Of a stretch of DNA of 24,289 nucleotides, positions 15,378 to 21,470 are shown piece after piece. Origin of the DNA: Staphylococcaceae bacterium UBA6286 (GTDB lineage: Bacteria > Bacillota > Bacilli > Staphylococcales > Staphylococcaceae). The position numbers were made by a program, and so were the translations under genes. The stretch lies in NCBI GenBank assembly GCA_002438305.1, contig DJUI01000065.1:7411-31699 (forward strand), in the 5' to 3' direction. The first letter of the stretch is position 1; each line of letters starts with the position of its first letter. Below the pieces are notes generated by a model that ran no database searches, was not told the origin of the DNA, and worked only from the letters and a program-made list of their open reading frames with translations.

Positions 15378-15397
15378 GGGCCTATGAGGGTCCTTTT

Positions 15398-15586
15398 TTA
15401 TTTGAATAATCCTGTGATTGTATTATGCATCGCATCGTCCGTTAGGTAGTTAATCGCCCAGTAGATGATATAGAATAATATTCCGTATATAATCAGCTGA
15501 ATGAGACATGAGCCGATTTCTCCTAATATTCCGATTAGGAATAAAATGAACACGATAACGATTATCCATGCGAGTATGGTTAGCAT
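15398..15586 (-). CDS. Small two-helix membrane protein
   Basis: A 62-residue protein beginning MLTILAWIIVIVFILFLIGIL, then GEIGSCLIQLIIYGILFYIIYWAINYL, two probable membrane helices, and a short polar tail DDAMHNTITGLFK. I chose ATG 15586 because GGAGG lies seven bases upstream; the in-frame TTG at 15601 lies ahead of that site. The start overlaps the end of the previous gene (ATGCTAA). The function is unknown. Position and topology could fit a superinfection or membrane-modifying early protein, but this is speculation. A holin is less likely because the lysis genes normally lie after the tail genes. Confidence 0.65.
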   Translation of the reverse strand: MLTILAWIIVIVFILFLIGILGEIGSCLIQLIIYGILFYIIYWAINYLTDDAMHNTITGLFK

Positions 15587-15927
15587 TCCGTTTCCTCCCA
15601 ACTGATTGTATATAGTCCTGTTCCGTCAAACCGATCATTTGATTTTACGCCTACCTTTGAAGTGACAGTGTAACCATTCGATTCCAAAATATCGATTACT
15701 TTATCAGTTACTTTGATTCCCTTATGATAATTCTTATTCAGTCCATCCATTTCAACTCCAAAATCAAAAGTGTGACCTACACAAAAGACTTCAATAAGCG
15801 AGAATTTAACTTGTTTAACTTCTTGCATAACTTCTCTGATTGCAGGCTCGATTGTACTTTTAATAAATTTCTCTGCTAGTATGTTGATTTCATCGTAATG
15901 TGACAATGCTTCTTGTGCTGTTATCAT
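15580..15927 (-). CDS. Conserved small phage protein of unknown function
   Basis: A 115-residue protein with an alpha-beta pattern: MITAQEALSHYDEINILAEKFIKSTIEPAIREVMQ, a strand region KFSLIEVFCVGHTFDFGVEM, helix VTDKVIDILESNGY, and final strands TVTSKVGV and GLYTISWEE. Many phages encode short proteins with this layout ('xTAxEA...', then 'LxxxGYxV...ISW'), of unknown role. ATG 15927 is preceded by GGTGGAGTAG. It overlaps the next gene by 7 bases, which supports translation of both. Confidence 0.68.
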   Translation of the reverse strand: MITAQEALSHYDEINILAEKFIKSTIEPAIREVMQEVKQVKFSLIEVFCVGHTFDFGVEMDGLNKNYHKGIKVTDKVIDILESNGYTVTSKVGVKSNDRFDGTGLYTISWEETEC

Positions 15928-15961
15928 CTACTCCACCAGCCTTTCGATTTTCATTAATTAA

Positions 15962-15982
15962 AGAGGCGGATAAATCGCCCCT
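15962..15982 (-). terminator. Hairpin after the 238-residue protein gene, weak terminator or attenuator
   Basis: Minus strand AGGGGCG, loop ATTTATC, CGCCTCT, then TTAATTAA. The seven pairs include one G-U. It lies 3 bases after a stop codon, but the following tract is T/A mixed, so it would terminate only partly. Confidence 0.45.
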
Positions 15983-15985
15983 GAG

Positions 15986-16702
15986 TTATGCAAGAATCGT
16001 GATTCTGTTCTGCTGCTCTTTCAGTTCTTCTTCCAGGTACTCTTTAATCGACAGGATGGCCTGATTCTTCCATGCACCGCCGTCTGCCTCATATAATGCT
16101 GCCTGCAATCCCATTGAGCCGCCCTCACGCAATCTAAGCACAAATGCTGATTCCGGCTGACTGATCTCTGTGAACGTTCTGAATGGCTTGAGATAGACCG
16201 GATTCGGCACTTCTTCCTTAGCCTTTGATGCCACACCACGTTTTACTTCCACCTGCTGGCTGATGCCATTATCGCCCGTCTGCATGACGTTTTCTGCTCT
16301 AATATTGCCGATAAGACTTAGCACCTTAGCACGTTCGTCAGATGGTACAAATACTGATTGAAGCTGGATGTTAAACTGCTCCAGATCCATAAAACTATTC
16401 AGATTAACAGCTGGGAGCTGTGCATTCGATACGATGACAAACTCACGTCGCTTATTAGCATTTAATTTTGATTCGACTGCCACTTTATGATGACTAAGGA
16501 CTGAGACAATGTACTCTTCCTTACCGTCAAATGCTGATTTGATATAGTCCACTAAACCTGTGAGTGTTGTGACAGTCAGCTCTTTGCGTCGTGCTTTCTC
16601 AACCTTATAGATTTCTCTGTTTGTGTACTTCTCACCGTTTAAATCAAACTCAATAACATTACCTGTTTTCTCACTGATCCATTCCATAGCTTCTTTTAAC
16701 AT
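15986..16702 (-). CDS. Conserved phage early protein of unknown function
   Basis: Protein of 238 residues beginning MLKEAMEWISEKTGNVIEF. I chose ATG 16702 because AGGAGG ends seven bases before it; an in-frame ATG at 16708 lies almost on that site. Visible segments are a predicted beta-rich region NGEKYTNREIYKVEK, the pattern TLTGLVDYIKSAFDG, FVIVSNAQLPAVNLNSFMDLEQFNIQLQSVFV, and a C-terminal block VPNPVYLKPFRTFTEISQPESAFVLRLREGG followed by ALYEADGGAWKNQAILSIKEYLEEEL. The same type of protein sits beside 'replication terminator' family genes in other Gram-positive phages, as it does here (12-base gap), so the two may act together. No enzymatic motif is seen. Confidence 0.75.
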   Translation of the reverse strand: MLKEAMEWISEKTGNVIEFDLNGEKYTNREIYKVEKARRKELTVTTLTGLVDYIKSAFDGKEEYIVSVLSHHKVAVESKLNANKRREFVIVSNAQLPAVNLNSFMDLEQFNIQLQSVFVPSDERAKVLSLIGNIRAENVMQTGDNGISQQVEVKRGVASKAKEEVPNPVYLKPFRTFTEISQPESAFVLRLREGGSMGLQAALYEADGGAWKNQAILSIKEYLEEELKEQQNRITILA

Positions 16703-16713
16703 TGTCATTCCTC

Positions 16714-17121
16714 CTATTTGTATAGTGCTTTCTTATTGATTGGTGTTACGTTCGTTTCTTTCTCCACTGGCTCGCCTGCATCATCTAAAACCTGTCCGGA
16801 TTCATCGAAATACGTCTGGTCTTTTGCTCCTGACTTCAGTTCTTTCGCGTGTACGCCCTTGCTGTCTTCTCCAGTGAGTAACGTAGCCGATACAGGCTCT
16901 TTCCCAACAGTTGTATGCTTACTGTTCACTTCGACACTTAACGTCTCCCTGCGGCTGTCTGATGAGATTTTAAACTCAATGACAACCTTGCGTGCTTTTG
17001 ATGGATCAGTGTTAATGTCATGGATGTTCTTCAACACTGCCTCCATCTCCTCCTCAAATTTCTCCTGGACTGCACCATCTAAGATTGTGCTTAAGTTTAA
17101 GTCGATTGTTTTCTCATTCAT
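16714..17121 (-). CDS. Replication terminator family phage protein
   Basis: A 135-residue protein beginning MNEKTIDLNLSTILDGAVQEKFEEEMEAVLKNIHDINTDPSKARKVVIEFKI, then RRETLSVEVNSKH, KELKSGAKDQTYFDESGQVLDD and a short C-terminus. The 'DLxxLxxGxxxExFxxxxxxVxxNIxDxNTDPxxxRKxxxxxxI' pattern is that of proteins usually annotated as replication terminator protein in Gram-positive phages. That name is historical; a biochemical role in replication termination has not, to my knowledge, been shown for this family. GGAGG lies nine bases before ATG 17121. It is preceded by the DUF1064 gene at a 4-base distance. Confidence 0.75.
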   Translation of the reverse strand: MNEKTIDLNLSTILDGAVQEKFEEEMEAVLKNIHDINTDPSKARKVVIEFKISSDSRRETLSVEVNSKHTTVGKEPVSATLLTGEDSKGVHAKELKSGAKDQTYFDESGQVLDDAGEPVEKETNVTPINKKALYK

Positions 17122-17125
17122 TTTT

Positions 17126-17569
17126 CTATTCCTCCAGTTTTTTTAGTTTTTTTCGAGTTCTTCGTAATGCTTGCAGTTCATCGTAATCAATCCACGCCTC
17201 GCCTGTATCATGTGCATAATACTTCGGTGCCTTGCATATCCAAAGCAATTCCATATCCGGATAGAGAGACATGAACAGCTTTCGTTTTAGCTTTGCCTCG
17301 GCCGTCGCCATGCCCTTGATGTCGATGACAATGACATGGCCGCCAGGCAGTGTAACTTCAAAGTCAGCGACATAATAGGTGGCTCTGAAATGTGTTACTT
17401 TCTCAATAATCTTGTACTTAGGCTGCAGCTTGATGTTGCTGATCTTATGCTGTTCTTTCTGATGAAGTAAGAACTGATAGTATTCGCATTCAACTTCTGA
17501 ATCGAAAGTGATGTCGTTATAGGTGGACTTCTTGGCGTTATATTTACTCTTGCCATCAGTGCGTGACAT
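17126..17569 (-). CDS. DUF1064 nuclease-like protein
   Basis: A 147-residue protein of the DUF1064 family (PF06356). The N-terminus is SKYNAKKSTYNDITFDSEVECEYYQFLL, with an acidic pair (Glu25, Glu29). Then come RATYYVADFEVTLPGGHVIVIDIKG (Asp69 and Asp83-x-Lys85) and a C-terminal AKLKRKLFMSLYPDMELLWICK. The E, D, D-x-K layout is that of PD-(D/E)XK nucleases, so a structure-specific nuclease such as a Holliday junction resolvase is plausible. The start overlaps the preceding gene by 14 bases. The ribosome site before ATG 17569 is weak, so translation may be coupled. Confidence 0.85.
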   Translation of the reverse strand: MSRTDGKSKYNAKKSTYNDITFDSEVECEYYQFLLHQKEQHKISNIKLQPKYKIIEKVTHFRATYYVADFEVTLPGGHVIVIDIKGMATAEAKLKRKLFMSLYPDMELLWICKAPKYYAHDTGEAWIDYDELQALRRTRKKLKKLEE

Positions 17570-17714
17570 AATGGATTACTGCCTTCAACTCTTTGCCATG
17601 AGGCACATATAGAATGTTTACAACCTGCGCATCTTTCTTTGATTCGAGTTCATAGATAGTGTTGTTCAGCTGGCGTTCGAAATCTTCGACAAGAGTGATG
17701 ACTTTAACTTTCAT
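17556..17714 (-). CDS. Small Cse60-like protein
   Basis: A 52-residue protein, MKVKVITLVEDFERQLNNTI followed by a polar helix and strands VVNILYVPHG and LKAVIHYVTH. I chose ATG 17714 with AGAGG eight bases upstream; a longer reading of the frame up to 17819 runs back through the neighbouring gene and is unsupported. The beta-alpha-beta-beta pattern starting 'MKVKV' resembles the Spore_Cse60 family (PF10957), also found in non-sporulating phage hosts. Function unknown. It overlaps the previous gene by 11 bases and the next by 14 bases. Confidence 0.65.
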   Translation of the reverse strand: MKVKVITLVEDFERQLNNTIYELESKKDAQVVNILYVPHGKELKAVIHYVTH

Positions 17715-17895
17715 GACTTCTACCTCTTCCATCAATTTTAATTTCATACTTTTCGATGTACCGTTGATCATCGTAGTAACTGTCAATTTCATCAGGTTCC
17801 ATAGATAATCTAAAGTCATCTATTACTTTTTTCAGAGCAGTAATAAAAACGATGATGAGTTTAAATGTAATCAGTGTCTTCACCTTATTTTTCAT
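17704..17895 (-). CDS. Small hypothetical protein with one membrane or signal helix
   Basis: A 63-residue protein beginning MKNKVKTLITFKLIIVFITALKKVIDDF, so one hydrophobic stretch (about residues 8-20) behind a Lys-rich start, followed by an acidic Tyr-rich segment (EPDEIDSYYDDQRYIEKYEI). An AGGAGG site lies seven bases before ATG 17895, which makes translation very likely. It overlaps the MazG-like gene by 11 bases. I do not recognise a family. A single-span membrane protein with a cytoplasmic C-terminus is the simplest reading. Confidence 0.68.
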   Translation of the reverse strand: MKNKVKTLITFKLIIVFITALKKVIDDFRLSMEPDEIDSYYDDQRYIEKYEIKIDGRGRSHES

Positions 17896-18418
17896 CTTCT
17901 ACCTCCTGCAGGTCAGCCTCTTTCACAAACACGCCATCAATCATCTTTCCTTTACGATCTTTTATCTCGTCATATGCCATCTGAATACATTCCACACGAT
18001 TCACATTCAATGCATAGGCTAAATCAAATAGTGTTTCAATGAACCAATGTGCCATCGTCAATAATGTGTCATTGTTGTTGCTGTGCATCAATGAGTGTGC
18101 AATGCTACCCGTTCGCTGCATTAAAGATAGTGAAAGCTGTATTGCAGTTTCTGCATTATCCTTTACAGTCGGTTCTTCAATCGAGTCAACAAATTCACTG
18201 ACCGAGAATCCTTTCTGCATGGATAGGATGGTGATGACTACATACGCATCGCCCACACTGTCCTTAATGAGTTCTGTGTTACCTTTTGCAATGCCAGCGT
18301 ATAGTTCTCCGGCTTCTTCTCCTAGTTTTAGCATCTGCTTGCGTGGATCAGCAGTGTGTAAGTTGCGGTCGATTGCCCATTGTTCGATTTTCGTTGTTAA
18401 ATCAGTTAGTTTTGACAT
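17885..18418 (-). CDS. MazG-like NTP pyrophosphohydrolase
   Basis: Protein of 177 residues with an all-alpha MazG-like domain. Residues 28-66 read QMLKLGEEAGELYAGIAKGNTELIKDSVGDAYVVITILS, giving the metal-binding E-x-x-E (Glu35, Glu38) and downstream acids Asp53 and Asp57. Such enzymes hydrolyse (d)NTPs to (d)NMPs and pyrophosphate. In phages they may adjust nucleotide or alarmone pools during infection. The C-terminal half is helical and could be a second, degenerate repeat or a dimerisation part. AAAAGGAG lies seven bases before ATG 18418. The gene overlaps the HNH gene by 17 bases. Confidence 0.85.
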   Translation of the reverse strand: MSKLTDLTTKIEQWAIDRNLHTADPRKQMLKLGEEAGELYAGIAKGNTELIKDSVGDAYVVITILSMQKGFSVSEFVDSIEEPTVKDNAETAIQLSLSLMQRTGSIAHSLMHSNNNDTLLTMAHWFIETLFDLAYALNVNRVECIQMAYDEIKDRKGKMIDGVFVKEADLQEVEDEK

Positions 18419-19037
18419 TCTTTTTGCTCCTTTTCTTTTTCATAGATTTTCTTTTTTGGTGTGTCGCTGATATGACATCTGCTAAAAGTAGTACAGACTC
18501 ATTCAGCTCTTTTGAGTCCTGTAACAGATCCATATTATTAACGATTGCCATCTGTTTTCTTGATGCCAAGATTAAGTTATCCGGATGACAATTCATTTTA
18601 TTCTGATCTGCGAACATTACTACGTATCCTTCCGGAACAGGTCCATAATGTGCCTCGTATACTATCCTGTGCTTTTGTCTCCAGGTACTCGGGTCAGCCA
18701 CTTTGACCTCAATATAACCATCCACTGCAGTACGTTCTGAGTCGACAGGCCTATATTGTGCAGGCCTATTACCTTTCTTAAACTGCGTTTTGACCGAGTT
18801 AGGATGCGAAGGCATCGATTTCCCTTTATTCCAAGATGTTTGACCTTTTTCAAATCTTCCGGTAAGTCCACTTTTTAGTCCTAATGATTTTCTATGATTC
18901 TTGAATGTCGAAAATCCGATATCGCACTTGAAATGTTCTTTGAACATCTGATGAAGTATTTTATTAGATATGCCTTCATTGTTCTTCCGGAGAAACCGAT
19001 CCATCTCTTCTGTGAAGTTAAATTTTTGATTATTCAT
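18402..19037 (-). CDS. HNH endonuclease with N-terminal HTH-like part
   Basis: Protein of 211 residues. Residues 1-55 are helical (NFTEEMDRFLRKNNEGISNKILHQMFKEHFKCDIGFSTFKNHRKSLGL), a helix-turn-helix-like recognition part. Then comes a GRFEKGQTSWNKGK motif seen in phage HNH proteins, and an HNH core HRIVYEAHYGPVPEGYVVMFADQNKMNCHPDNLILASRKQM (His at about residue 123, Asn at about 144 and 153). The C-terminus is very Lys-rich. This is a free-standing endonuclease family in Gram-positive phages; some members act as mobile homing nucleases. AAGG lies before ATG 19037. It is embedded between overlapping early genes, so it has been part of the operon for some time. Confidence 0.85.
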   Translation of the reverse strand: MNNQKFNFTEEMDRFLRKNNEGISNKILHQMFKEHFKCDIGFSTFKNHRKSLGLKSGLTGRFEKGQTSWNKGKSMPSHPNSVKTQFKKGNRPAQYRPVDSERTAVDGYIEVKVADPSTWRQKHRIVYEAHYGPVPEGYVVMFADQNKMNCHPDNLILASRKQMAIVNNMDLLQDSKELNESVLLLADVISATHQKRKSMKKKRSKKNVKTN

Positions 19038-19039
19038 GA

Positions 19040-19270
19040 CTAGCCTTCCAGTAATTTCGGCTTAACTGCATCACGTTGCATATTCTCGTCATAGGCAATC
19101 TTTGCTTTAAGCACTAGATTTCCGTTTGATATGACCTGTGAGGCTACCCCCGTCACTGTTCTTGCACGTTCAATCTCCAGCTTCATTTCATCCTCAGTCA
19201 TTTCAGGATTATTCAGTCGTTCTAACTGTTCGAATAAATAACCATTTAAATCTCCCAACGTGTTTTTCAT
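19040..19270 (-). CDS. Conserved small phage protein
   Basis: A 76-residue protein, MKNTLGDLNGYLFEQLERLNNPEMTEDEMKLEIERARTVTGVASQVISNGNLVLKAKI followed by a short tail ending KPKLLEG. The pattern 'LxDLNxxLFxQLERLxxxxxxxxxLxxEIxRAxxVxxVAxxII' is widespread in phages of many hosts, always as a short helical protein without known function. I chose ATG 19270, which overlaps the previous stop by one base (TGATG) and has AGGAGG seven bases upstream. It comes directly before the HNH gene, a frequent pairing in other phages. Confidence 0.78.
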   Translation of the reverse strand: MKNTLGDLNGYLFEQLERLNNPEMTEDEMKLEIERARTVTGVASQVISNGNLVLKAKIAYDENMQRDAVKPKLLEG

Positions 19271-19701
19271 CAATATGCCTCCTGGTCAAAGTTAGTTGTT
19301 TCGTACAAATCGTAATAATGTAGGCCATCCTGTGATTTAACACGGCCATCCACTTTCTTCATTCCGAGTTCCTTTAGGATGGCTATTACTTTTGCATTTG
19401 TCGGCAGTACCGTTATTACAATCGGCAGATTTTCATCAATGCATAGCTTCAAAGCAGTCTTGAAGTATTCACGACCATAGTTGCGGTCTAAAATCGAGAA
19501 TCGCTTGAAATGCAGCCTGTTGATGATTCGTTCCAATGTGAATACGGCGACCGGCTCATTATGGTCAAAAAGTATCTGCTGCGTGCCGTCCATAAAATCT
19601 TTTACGACATCTTTGCGTGTGAAATAATAGTTATTCTCAAAGTGGTCCAGGACATAAAGCATCCTGTCCACACGTGCATTGTTCATGAATTTAATAGTCA
19701 T
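19270..19701 (-). CDS. GNAT-like acyltransferase-fold protein
   Basis: Protein of 143 residues with a GNAT-like pattern: an N-terminal helix-strand part (YVLDHFENNYYFTRKDVVKDF), strands TQQILFDHNEPVAVFTLERIINRLHFKRFSIL, then NYGREYFKTALKLCIDENLPIVITVLPTNAKVIAILKELGMKKVDGR, matching the 'G....L....l....i.v...N..a...y...Gf' C-terminal half of GNATs. The acetyl-CoA loop (Q/R-x-x-G-x-G/A) is present only in reduced form (RNYGREY), so activity is uncertain. The start overlaps the previous stop as ATGA (19698-19701). Its substrate is unknown. Confidence 0.6.
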   Translation of the reverse strand: MTIKFMNNARVDRMLYVLDHFENNYYFTRKDVVKDFMDGTQQILFDHNEPVAVFTLERIINRLHFKRFSILDRNYGREYFKTALKLCIDENLPIVITVLPTNAKVIAILKELGMKKVDGRVKSQDGLHYYDLYETTNFDQEAY

Positions 19702-19898
19702 TTACAATCCATCCTTTCAAATAAATCTCGTTCAAACTCTTCGCTTGCTGCATCGAACGGCATGTAATGCCCTTCATCCATCAGTTGCTTTACAATCAAT
19801 CCAGCTTTCATCCAGTAACCCTTAACTAGAGGCATCGTCTCCGTCTTATACAGCTCTCTCAGGCGTTTTAAATACTCATCAATAGTAAAGTCGTTCAA
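19698..19898 (-). CDS. Small helical protein downstream of the helicase
   Basis: A 66-residue helical protein. I place the start at TTG 19898, which overlaps the helicase stop as TTGA and has AGAGG eight bases upstream. An in-frame ATG at 19979 lies well inside the helicase gene and encodes an Arg-rich stretch that looks like an out-of-frame shadow. The sequence NDFTIDEYLKRLRELYKTETMPLVKGYWMKAGLIVKQLMDEGHYMPF ends with an acidic helix. Similar short proteins follow the helicase gene in staphylococcal phages. Function unknown. Confidence 0.62.
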   Translation of the reverse strand: MNDFTIDEYLKRLRELYKTETMPLVKGYWMKAGLIVKQLMDEGHYMPFDAASEEFERDLFERMDCK

Positions 19899-21124
19899 CC
19901 GTAAAACCTCTGTGATGCTTTGTAGAAGTCCATCTTGACGATACCTGTCTCTCCGTCTTTGTTCTTTGCGATGATGCACTCTATTTCGGATTTGCCTGGA
20001 TTGTCCGGATCTCTTTGCTTTGAATAGTAATCGTCACGATAGAGCATCATGATGATGTCTGCGTCCTGTTCAAGTCCACCTGCTTCTTTCAGATCTGACA
20101 TGATAGGTCGCTTGTCCTGGCGTTGCTCGACACTACGTGACAACTGTGCAAGAGCGATAATGACTGAGTTCGTCTCCTTGGCCACAATCTTTAATTCTCG
20201 GCTGATCTGCTCAAGTTCAAGTCGTCTGTCTCTGCTTTTGTCGTCTGACTTCATCAGCTGAATGTAATCAAGAAAGATGATATTAGTCTTGTCCGGATGT
20301 TTGGCGATGATGCTTCTTAACTTGGCAGGTGTGATATTGTTCTTGTCATGGACGTGGAAGTCCAGCTTCTGATAGTAGCCTATCCATTTAGTCACCAACT
20401 CAATTTCATCAGATGTCATCATGCCGCCATTCTTAAACTTCTTAAGTGGCACGTTAGACAGATTCGACAAGATACGAGTCGTGACTTTCACATCTTTTGT
20501 TTCCAGTGAGACGAAGTGGACCGTGTTTTTCTGTGCCATCTGCAGGCCCATTGCGATTGCAAATGCTGTTTTACCGATTGATGGTCGTGCGCCGATGATA
20601 TTGAACTGACTCGCATCAAATCCGTCTGTCAGTCCGTCGAGTGACTTGAATCCTGTCAGAATGCCGGACTTGGCATCGCTTGTGATGGTGTCCATGATCT
20701 GCAGAAGTACATCAATCTTTGTATCTTCATCATCAATATCAATTTCATTCAGCTGTGTGATAGTCTGCTGAAGAAAGTTCTGTGATTCCGTAGTAGGCTT
20801 CTCGATGTAATCCTGTGCAGCACTACTGATCATTCTCTGCTTATACGCATTGATGACGTCTACCTGATACTGCTTAAAGTGTGATTCAAAGATAAATTTG
20901 TCATTACGCATGCTGCCGATTGTTTTCTTGTCAATTACTTGTTGGTTGGATGCTCCGCTCACCTGGTACAGACTTGCGACGTCTGCGAACCCTTTTTCTC
21001 TAAAGAAAGCTAGAGTCGCCTTAATACTTTCATCGGAAATCATGTTCGGTGTCACTTGTAAATCATCGTATAGCTTCGGGAATTTGATTAGTGAGGCAAG
21101 TAGAGTCTCTTCAAACTCAATCAT
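19895..21124 (-). CDS. Replicative DNA helicase (DnaB-like)
   Basis: Hexameric replicative helicase of 409 residues: N-terminal domain about 1-100, RecA core about 150-409. Walker A GARPSIGKT at 178-186, SLE at 206-208, Walker B IIFLDYIQL at 282-290, ALAQLSR at 324-330 and DLKEAGGLEQDAD at 344-356. The segment AKNKDGETG has Lys389 where bacterial DnaB usually has an arginine (K-x-R-x-G), the arginine finger. I chose ATG 21124, which overlaps the loader stop (ATGATTGA); the in-frame ATG at 21145 is inside the loader gene with no ribosome site. The loader gene directly upstream should deliver this helicase to the origin. Confidence 0.93.
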   Translation of the reverse strand: MIEFEETLLASLIKFPKLYDDLQVTPNMISDESIKATLAFFREKGFADVASLYQVSGASNQQVIDKKTIGSMRNDKFIFESHFKQYQVDVINAYKQRMISSAAQDYIEKPTTESQNFLQQTITQLNEIDIDDEDTKIDVLLQIMDTITSDAKSGILTGFKSLDGLTDGFDASQFNIIGARPSIGKTAFAIAMGLQMAQKNTVHFVSLETKDVKVTTRILSNLSNVPLKKFKNGGMMTSDEIELVTKWIGYYQKLDFHVHDKNNITPAKLRSIIAKHPDKTNIIFLDYIQLMKSDDKSRDRRLELEQISRELKIVAKETNSVIIALAQLSRSVEQRQDKRPIMSDLKEAGGLEQDADIIMMLYRDDYYSKQRDPDNPGKSEIECIIAKNKDGETGIVKMDFYKASQRFYG

Positions 21125-21470
21125 GAGAGACACCCACTTTCTCATTCATGCCTTGCACTGCCTCTCGCAGTTTCTTCATGGCTTCCTCACGTTTCTTTCT
21201 CAATACAGGGTCATTCAACTCTCTTTGTACTGCTGCAATATCAGCAGAGTAATCTTCAACAGGTTTATCCTGGATCACTACGAGAAAGTCGCTGATAACT
21301 GGTGCATACTTATTACTCACAATGTGTTCATCAAGCTTTACTTTGCTAAGTTCGTAATCGCCTTTTTCCAAAAAACTTATCCAAACCTTAGTTTTTTCAG
21401 TATCAAAATCAACATTTTGATAGGTGCTGGTAATCAGTTTGATTAATTCAAACGCTTGTTGTTTATCCAT
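21117..21470 (-). CDS. Helicase loader (G39P-like)
   Basis: A 117-residue protein: MDKQQAFELIKLITSTYQNVDFDTEKTKVWISFLEKGDYELSKVKLDEHIVSNKYAPVISDFL, then a disordered charged part with RELNDPVLRKKREEAMKKLREAVQGMNE. The N-terminal helical domain with 'F...KT..W...L...Y......L......NKY.P.I.D' follows the SPP1 G39P helicase loader/inhibitor family (PF11417), and the unstructured C-terminus is the part that contacts the helicase in that family. The gene lies directly before the DnaB-like helicase and directly after the initiator gene, the same order as G38P-G39P-G40P in SPP1. It overlaps the initiator gene by 8 bases. Confidence 0.82.
   Translation of the reverse strand: MDKQQAFELIKLITSTYQNVDFDTEKTKVWISFLEKGDYELSKVKLDEHIVSNKYAPVISDFLVVIQDKPVEDYSADIAAVQRELNDPVLRKKREEAMKKLREAVQGMNEKVGVSHD

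Noticed and set aside
15376..15402. Plus-strand hairpin GGGCC/GGTCC followed by six T
   Set aside because: Only five pairs with one G-U, and no plus-strand gene would need it; the T run is the 3' end of a minus-strand gene.
19899..19979. N-terminal Arg-rich extension of the small gene after the helicase
   Set aside because: It is encoded out of frame within the helicase C-terminus; the TTG at 19898 with an AGAGG site is a better start.
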